Shown here piece by piece: positions 59,246 to 64,000 of a DNA stretch of 64,000 bases. The number at the start of each line of letters is the position of its first letter. The first letter of the stretch is position 1. The DNA is from Exiguobacterium aestuarii (GTDB lineage: Bacteria > Bacillota > Bacilli > Exiguobacteriales > Exiguobacteriaceae), in the NCBI RefSeq assembly GCF_020171655.1, contig NZ_JAIVAC010000001.1, positions 310,001 to 374,000 on the forward strand, written 5' to 3'. The translations under genes were made by a program, and so were the position numbers. Below the pieces are notes generated by a model, which was given only the letters and a program-made list of their open reading frames with translations, made no database searches and was not told the DNA's origin.

Positions 59246-61090
59246 ATGAACGTAAGAACAAACCTTCGTAACGTAGCCATCATCGCTCACGTTGACCACG
59301 GTAAAACAACGTTAGTCGATGAATTATTGAAACAGTCTGGTACTTTCCGGACGAACGAGGCAGTCGCAGAACGCGCGATGGACTCAAACGATATCGAACG
59401 TGAGCGCGGAATCACAATTCTCGCGAAAAACACGGCAATCGATTACAAAGACACTCGCATTAACATCGTAGATACTCCAGGTCACGCAGACTTTGGTGGG
59501 GAAGTTGAACGAATCATGCGTATGGTTGATGGCGTTATCCTCGTCGTCGATGCGCGTGAAGGCTGTATGCCACAGACTCGCTTCGTATTGAAAAAAGCAC
59601 TCGACCAAGGACTTCGTCCGATCGTCGTTGTTAACAAAATCGATAAGCCGATGGTTCGTCCACTCGATGTTGTCGATGAAGTCGTCGATCTCTTGATCGA
59701 TCTTGGCGCAGATGAAGATCAACTTGAATTCCCTGTCGTCTATACATCGGCTGTCAGCGGTTCAAGTTCGTTCGATCCTGATCCAGCAAACCAAGAAGAC
59801 ACGATCACACACGTGCTCGATACAATTCTTGAAAACACACCAGCTCCAGTGGATAACTCAGATGAGCCACTTCAATTCCAAGTGACGATGCTCGACTACG
59901 ATAACTACCTCGGTCGTATCGGTGTAGGTCGCGTCTTCCGTGGGAAAATCAAAGTCGGTGAGCAAGTATCACTCTGTAAGACAGATGGTACGGTGAAGCA
60001 ACTCCGTGTCACGAAATTGTTCGGTTACTTCGGCCTCAAGCGCGTTGAAATCGAAGAAGCTAAAGCAGGTGACTTGATCGCTATCGCCGGGATGGAAGAC
60101 ATCAACGTTGGTGAGACAGTTACGCCAGTCGGTAAAGAAGAGCCACTTCCGCTCCTTCGTATCGATGAGCCAACACTTCAAATGCGCTTCATGACGAACA
60201 ACTCGCCGTTCGCAGGACGTGAAGGGGACTTCGTCACTGCACGTAAGATCGAAGAGCGTTTGATGAAACAACTTGAGACAGACGTGTCACTTCGTGTGGA
60301 AAACACGGATTCTCCTGACCAATGGATCGTATCAGGACGCGGTGAGCTTCACCTCGGTATCTTGATCGAGAACATGCGTCGTGAAGGCTACGAGCTTCAA
60401 GTATCGAAGCCACAAGTTATCATCCGTGAAGACGAAAACGGTACGAAAGTTGAGCCGTTTGAGCGCGTGATCATCGACGTACCAGAAGAGTACACAGGTT
60501 CAGTCATGGAGTCGATCGGTCTCCGTAAAGGTGAACTTGCCAACATGAACACGAACGATAACGGTCAGACACGTATGGAATTCATCGTTCCATCACGCGG
60601 ACTCATCGGTTACCGTAACGAATTCTTGTCGGCGACACGTGGATACGGAATCTTGAACCACACGTTCGAAGAGTACCGTCCGTATATCGCAGCTGATATC
60701 GGTGGTCGTCGCAGTGGTGTTATGGTTTGTATCGAAAACGGGAAGTCAACGGCTTACTCAATCGGTGCACTCGAAGACCGTGGAACGATCTTCATCGAGC
60801 CAGGTACGGATGTATACGAAGGAATGATCATCGGTGAATGTAACCGTGACGTCGACCTTGCGATTAACGCCGTTAAAGGGAAGCAATTGACAAACATGCG
60901 TGCTTCAGCAAAAGACTCGACACAAGTCTTGAAACGTCCGCGCGTCTTCTCACTTGAAGAGTCGCTCACGTTCTTGAACGATGATGAGTACTGTGAAATC
61001 ACGCCAGAGTCAATCCGTCTTCGTAAGAAAATCTTGAACAAGAACGAACGCGAGAAAGCTGACAAGCGTCGTAAACTTGGTAAAGAATAA
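59246..61090 (+). CDS. typA: Ribosome-binding GTPase TypA/BipA
   Basis: A 614-residue translational GTPase. G1 AHVDHGKTT near residue 14-22, G2/effector RGITI, G3 DTPGH, G4 NKID, then EF-G-like domains 2, 3 and 5 and the BipA C-terminal domain. TypA helps ribosome assembly and function under cold or other stress. GAGAGGAA is upstream of the ATG. It corresponds to ylaG of B. subtilis. A terminator follows. Confidence 0.97.
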   Translation: MNVRTNLRNVAIIAHVDHGKTTLVDELLKQSGTFRTNEAVAERAMDSNDIERERGITILAKNTAIDYKDTRINIVDTPGHADFGGEVERIMRMVDGVILVVDAREGCMPQTRFVLKKALDQGLRPIVVVNKIDKPMVRPLDVVDEVVDLLIDLGADEDQLEFPVVYTSAVSGSSSFDPDPANQEDTITHVLDTILENTPAPVDNSDEPLQFQVTMLDYDNYLGRIGVGRVFRGKIKVGEQVSLCKTDGTVKQLRVTKLFGYFGLKRVEIEEAKAGDLIAIAGMEDINVGETVTPVGKEEPLPLLRIDEPTLQMRFMTNNSPFAGREGDFVTARKIEERLMKQLETDVSLRVENTDSPDQWIVSGRGELHLGILIENMRREGYELQVSKPQVIIREDENGTKVEPFERVIIDVPEEYTGSVMESIGLRKGELANMNTNDNGQTRMEFIVPSRGLIGYRNEFLSATRGYGILNHTFEEYRPYIAADIGGRRSGVMVCIENGKSTAYSIGALEDRGTIFIEPGTDVYEGMIIGECNRDVDLAINAVKGKQLTNMRASAKDSTQVLKRPRVFSLEESLTFLNDDEYCEITPESIRLRKKILNKNEREKADKRRKLGKE

Positions 61091-61097
61091 GTAGTAG

Positions 61098-61126
61098 AAA
61101 AGGGAACGCTTCGGCGTTCCCTTTTG
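61098..61126 (+). terminator. Terminator of typA
   Basis: AAAAGGGAACGC (61098-61109) pairs with GCGTTCCCTTTT (61114-61125), TTCG loop. Confidence 0.92.
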
Positions 61127-61177
61127 CATGGAATAGTGTAGAATGGATGTGTATGAAATAAAGGGGGACTCTTTGTC

Positions 61178-61522
61178 TTGAAAGCTTCTCAAACAATCGA
61201 TATCACACAAATTGATGTTCCGTGGATTGCCTCGATGCTAGGTGTCGGGAGCGACCCGAACGATTTTTCGGTCGGATTCAACGCACTCGTTGTCACGGTC
61301 ATCTTACTGACGATTCTCGTCTTTAAGCTTGGTTTTGCAAAACAATTGGCATGGTGGAAATCACTCATCGTCTATATTCTACTTGCACTTGGTGCAGGGA
61401 CGATGGCGCTCGTCTTTTTCACATGGCCGATTCCAGAAGTACTTGCTGTCATGGCCATCGTGTTGGCCATCTATCGCGGTCGTCTCTGGTGGAACCGTCG
61501 TCAGGATGCAGTCGAGTCATAA
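61178..61522 (+). CDS. ylaH: YlaH-like membrane protein
   Basis: A 114-residue protein with three hydrophobic segments (near residues 36-52, 62-82 and 85-102) and a basic end (YRGRLWWNRRQ). It matches YlaH in layout and place after typA. Function unknown. The start is a TTG at 61178, preceded by AAGGGGGACT at a good distance; no ATG is available in frame. A terminator follows. Confidence 0.8.
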   Translation: MKASQTIDITQIDVPWIASMLGVGSDPNDFSVGFNALVVTVILLTILVFKLGFAKQLAWWKSLIVYILLALGAGTMALVFFTWPIPEVLAVMAIVLAIYRGRLWWNRRQDAVES

Positions 61523-61527
61523 AAAAT

Positions 61528-61557
61528 ACGGGCGTCTCTTCGGAGGCGCCCGTTTTC
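61528..61557. terminator. Bidirectional terminator of ylaH and ylaI
   Basis: ACGGGCGTCTC (61528-61538) pairs with GAGGCGCCCGT (61543-61553), TTCG loop, with A and T tracts outside. Confidence 0.9.
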
Positions 61558-61558
61558 A

Positions 61559-61759
61559 TTACCAATTTCGCTTTTGTCGAAATGTAGGATATAACTTGAA
61601 TTGTCCAGATGCGGCGCGTTCAGCCGTACGTTCGCTGATTCGCTCCTGACAGTCTTGACACATATACGTTTTAGCCGGCTTGTTGCGCAATCGTTTTGCT
61701 TCAAACGACCATGAGTCGATTGTTTCGATTTTATCGCAAAGAGAACATTTTACACGCAT
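61559..61759 (-). CDS. ylaI: Zinc-ribbon protein YlaI
   Basis: A 66-residue protein with two CxxC pairs (KCSLCDK near residue 4-8 and YMCQDCQ near 35-40), a likely zinc ribbon, followed by a basic tail. It matches YlaI (about 70 residues) of Bacillales. Function unknown. The ATG at 61759 follows GGTGAG; the longer frame upstream lacks a site. Confidence 0.85.
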   Translation of the reverse strand: MRVKCSLCDKIETIDSWSFEAKRLRNKPAKTYMCQDCQERISERTAERAASGQFKLYPTFRQKRNW

Positions 61760-61874
61760 CTTCTCACCTTCCTCTATAGGATGAGTATAGCATGATTTCA
61801 TTCGTTGAAAGCAGGGAATTGAATCGATAAGGGAGAATGGTACAACCATACCCGGTTAAAAGGAGGGGAGTTGA

Positions 61875-62324
61875 ATGGCGAGTAAGGCAACGTTTGAATT
61901 GACAGCCGCTCAACAGCGATTGTTGAATGACATGCCGTTAACATTTCTCGTCGGTTTTGATGAGGCAAAGCGTTGGCCAATCAGCCACGCCATCAGTTGG
62001 GTGCAAGCACTCGACAAGGACACGATGCGGTTCGCATTAACCAAGAATTCGCACATCGTGACGATTTTATCGACCGAAAAGACAGCGGGTCTCATCTTTA
62101 TCGAAGATGGTCAGTCCTATCATGTTCTACTTTCATCCATCCAAGAATTTGAGCCAGCGGTAAAACCGAGCCTTCATCTTCGTTTTTTTGAAGGACATGT
62201 CGAAGAAGTGAGGAACATCTCATTTTATGGTGCAGCATACGCTCAGCCCGAAATTACGAAAACGTATGATATTCGTGCGGCGGAAAAGTTAGACCGTGAA
62301 GTAAAAGAAAGTCTTCATTCTTGA
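61875..62324 (+). CDS. ylaL: Pyridoxamine 5'-phosphate oxidase-like protein YlaL
   Basis: A 149-residue small split-barrel protein. Segments ISHAISWVQALDKDTMRFALTKNSHIVTIL and a later strand pair give the FMN-binding-type fold of the PNPOx-like family. It matches YlaL in place and length. Activity and ligand are unknown. AAGGAGGGGAG precedes the ATG. It lies upstream of phoH with 33 nt between. Confidence 0.85.
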   Translation: MASKATFELTAAQQRLLNDMPLTFLVGFDEAKRWPISHAISWVQALDKDTMRFALTKNSHIVTILSTEKTAGLIFIEDGQSYHVLLSSIQEFEPAVKPSLHLRFFEGHVEEVRNISFYGAAYAQPEITKTYDIRAAEKLDREVKESLHS

Positions 62325-62357
62325 TTACCATCCTATAGTCGAGGGGCGGCAAAGTCT

Positions 62358-63674
62358 ATGAAAAAAACGTATGTACTCGATACGAACGTACTCTTACATG
62401 ATCCGCTATCCTTATTTCAATTTGAAGAACATGATGTGGTCATCCCGGCCATTGTCTTAGAAGAACTTGATGGTAAAAAACGAAACATGGATGAGGTCGG
62501 GCGGAACGCCCGTGAAACGTCGCGTGTTCTAGACCAACTCCGAACATCGGGGAAACTTCATGATGGCGTCCCACTTGAAAACGGTGGACGTCTCTTTGTC
62601 GAGATTGGACACGAACACGAAGTCGATATTCCATTCGACGTGATGACGAACGATAACCGCATCCTACTCGTTGCCTTAAAATTAATGAAACAATACGAGC
62701 ATGACACGAACCATAAAGTCGTCGTCGTCTCAAAAGATATATTGGTCCGTGTGAAGGCGGACGCAATCGGAATTGATGCAGAAGACTATCTGACCGACCA
62801 TATCGTCGATACGACGAATTTGTATGCCGGCTATCGTGAAATCGAGGTCGATCAATCACTTATTGATGAATTTTATAAAGTACGCCAACTTCCGACATCC
62901 GCATTGACGAAACAAACGTTATATCCGAATTCGTTCGTCGTGTTAAAAAGTAACGTGTCGAAAGCGAGTGCGCTCGCGGTTGTCGACACGCTCCAACCGA
63001 TTGTTCGTCCGTTAGCGCTCGACGCTGACCACATCTGGGGAATTCATCCACGAAACGTCCAGCAGCGGATGGCGCTCGACTTATTGTTGCGAGATGACAT
63101 TCCGTTCGTCACGTTACTTGGGAAAGCGGGAACCGGAAAGACGCTCCTTGCTCTAGCGGCAGGACTCTCACTCGTTGAGGACGAGCAACGATACAACAAG
63201 CTCGTCGTTGCCCGACCGGTCGTCCCGATGGGGAACGATATCGGCTACTTGCCAGGTGAGATGGAAGAAAAATTACGTCCATGGATGCAACCGATCTATG
63301 ATAATCTAGAATTTCTCTTCAGTGCCAATTCAAAAGATGAGCTAGGAAATATTCTGGCTGGCATGAAATCGATTCAACTCGAAGCGCTCACTTATATTCG
63401 AGGAAGAAGCATGCCCGACCAGTTCATCATCATCGACGAAGCTCAAAACTTAACGAAACATGAAATCAAGACGATTCTTACCCGTGTCGGGGAGAACTCG
63501 AAAATTGTTCTCGTCGGTGACCCGTACCAAATCGACCATCCGTATTTAGATGAATATTCGAACGGATTGACATACGCCGTTGAACGATTCAAAGGACAAA
63601 ATGTCTTCGGTCACGTCCAACTTGTAAAAGGGGAACGTTCGTCTCTCGCAAGATTGGCGGCCGACTTGTTATAA
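62358..63674 (+). CDS. PhoH-family ATPase with N-terminal PIN domain (PhoH2/YlaK)
   Basis: A 438-residue protein. The PIN domain begins VLDTNVLLHDP and has the acidic residues at VLEELDG and MTNDNRILLVALKL. The PhoH ATPase has Walker A GKAGTGKT at about residue 255-262 and Walker B with FIIIDEAQNLT. PIN-PhoH (PhoH2) proteins are RNA-unwinding ribonucleases. AGGGGCGG precedes the ATG. It corresponds to ylaK. A strong terminator follows. Confidence 0.94.
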   Translation: MKKTYVLDTNVLLHDPLSLFQFEEHDVVIPAIVLEELDGKKRNMDEVGRNARETSRVLDQLRTSGKLHDGVPLENGGRLFVEIGHEHEVDIPFDVMTNDNRILLVALKLMKQYEHDTNHKVVVVSKDILVRVKADAIGIDAEDYLTDHIVDTTNLYAGYREIEVDQSLIDEFYKVRQLPTSALTKQTLYPNSFVVLKSNVSKASALAVVDTLQPIVRPLALDADHIWGIHPRNVQQRMALDLLLRDDIPFVTLLGKAGTGKTLLALAAGLSLVEDEQRYNKLVVARPVVPMGNDIGYLPGEMEEKLRPWMQPIYDNLEFLFSANSKDELGNILAGMKSIQLEALTYIRGRSMPDQFIIIDEAQNLTKHEIKTILTRVGENSKIVLVGDPYQIDHPYLDEYSNGLTYAVERFKGQNVFGHVQLVKGERSSLARLAADLL

Positions 63675-63685
63675 GCGAGATAAAC

Positions 63686-63719
63686 AAATAACGCCGAGCT
63701 AAACGCTCGGCGTTATTTT
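63686..63719. terminator. Bidirectional terminator of phoH and the MFS gene
   Basis: AATAACGCCGAGC (63687-63699) pairs with GCTCGGCGTTATT (63705-63717), followed by TT. Confidence 0.92.
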
Positions 63720-64000
63720 GTATCGAGTTGTAGCGATTGGACGTTCGTCCGTTCTAAAAAGGCGTTTGAAATCATGATCAATCCTGTGACGATGAACAGT
63801 GCGGAAAATCCGAAGTGTGCCACGATTTGAGATCCAAATAGCGGTCCGAGTAGATTTCCCATGAACTGAGCGGACTGATTATATGAAAAGATTCTTCCGG
63901 TTGCAGCGGTTGGAGTATGCTGTCGCAGCAACGACTGAACGGATGGCATCAACGCAGCGGTCGCAAATCCAATCCCGAAGCGTAACAGAATGAGTTGGGT
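63713..64000 (-). CDS. MFS multidrug-type transporter (C-terminal part)
   Basis: The frame is open to the window edge; about 95 C-terminal residues are present. TQLILLRFGIGFATAALMPSVQSLLRQHTP and GRIFSYNQSAQFMGNLLGPLFGSQIV resemble the second half of drug:H+ antiporters such as MdtG/NorA-type MFS proteins, with three hydrophobic segments. The N-terminal half is outside the window. Substrate unknown. Confidence 0.82.
   Translation of the reverse strand, partial: TQLILLRFGIGFATAALMPSVQSLLRQHTPTAATGRIFSYNQSAQFMGNLLGPLFGSQIVAHFGFSALFIVTGLIMISNAFLERTNVQSLQLDTK

Overview
The window reads as a contiguous piece of chromosome from a low-to-mid GC Gram-positive bacterium of the order Bacillales, most probably Exiguobacterium or a close relative. 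The gene order follows two Bacillus subtilis neighbourhoods: yjb/yjc (opp, spx, mecA, coiA, pepF, yjbH, yjbK, yjbM, nadK, yjbO, fabI, yjcG) and ykq/ykr/ykt/yla (ktrC, ykrA, rnjA, def, pdhABCD, speA, yktA, suhB, ylaF, typA, ylaH, ylaI, ylaL, phoH). No sporulation genes were recognised, strong AGGAGG-type ribosome sites precede most genes, and GTG or TTG starts occur. The genus call is inference; no rRNA is present.

Layout. 1-4.7 kb: oligopeptide ABC importer (oppA tail, oppBCDF). 4.7-9.1 kb: HD hydrolase, a 45-residue basic protein, spx, mecA, a DUF2254 membrane protein and an SDR. 9.2-17.7 kb: cardiolipin synthase, coiA, pepF, a RoxS/RsaE-type small RNA, spxH (yjbH), yjbK, then the small alarmone synthetase, NAD kinase and pseudouridine synthase operon. 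17.8-19.4 kb: an arsR / permease / small Cys-rich protein operon with repeated operator sites. 19.4-24.3 kb: rodA, fabI with a FapR box, yjcG, and an operon starting with pgpA and a PAP2 phosphatase. 24.4-28.1 kb: an ascorbate-type PTS whose EIIA domain lies on its regulator. 28-37.7 kb: accessory and housekeeping genes (GNAT, esterase, flavin reductase, CvfC-like, BsuPI lipoprotein, nadE, bdbC, LysR and dapEL). 37.9-40.3 kb: cytochrome bd oxidase. 40.5-46.8 kb: ktrC, a tnpB insertion, ykrA, rnjA and a PLD-type protein. 46.9-56.7 kb: a lipoprotein-hydrolase fusion, def, pdhABCD, an AAC(6')-like acetyltransferase, a DUF3055 gene, a candidate CcpA-controlled small RNA and a speA-type decarboxylase. 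56.8-64 kb: yktA, a monophosphatase-GNAT fusion, ylaF, typA, ylaH, ylaI, ylaL, phoH and the end of an MFS transporter.

Connections. Spx, MecA and SpxH are parts of the Clp proteolysis and thiol-stress circuit. RoxS, cytochrome bd and pyruvate dehydrogenase are linked through NADH/redox metabolism, and the RoxS gene carries a Rex-like box at its start site. Four cre-like sites point to CcpA carbon control of the PTS operon, pdh, a small hypothetical gene and the RNA at 55.1 kb. The most interesting items are the two small-RNA loci (13.6 kb and 55.1 kb), the 55.1 kb one occupying the pdhD-speA position where B. subtilis keeps SR1; the two domain fusions; the GC-mosaic tnpB with its right-end RNA; and the SpxH without its CxxC motif.

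Limits: all calls come from reading the sequence and recall of protein families. No alignment, HMM or folding program was run, so promoter and operator calls are consensus matches by eye.
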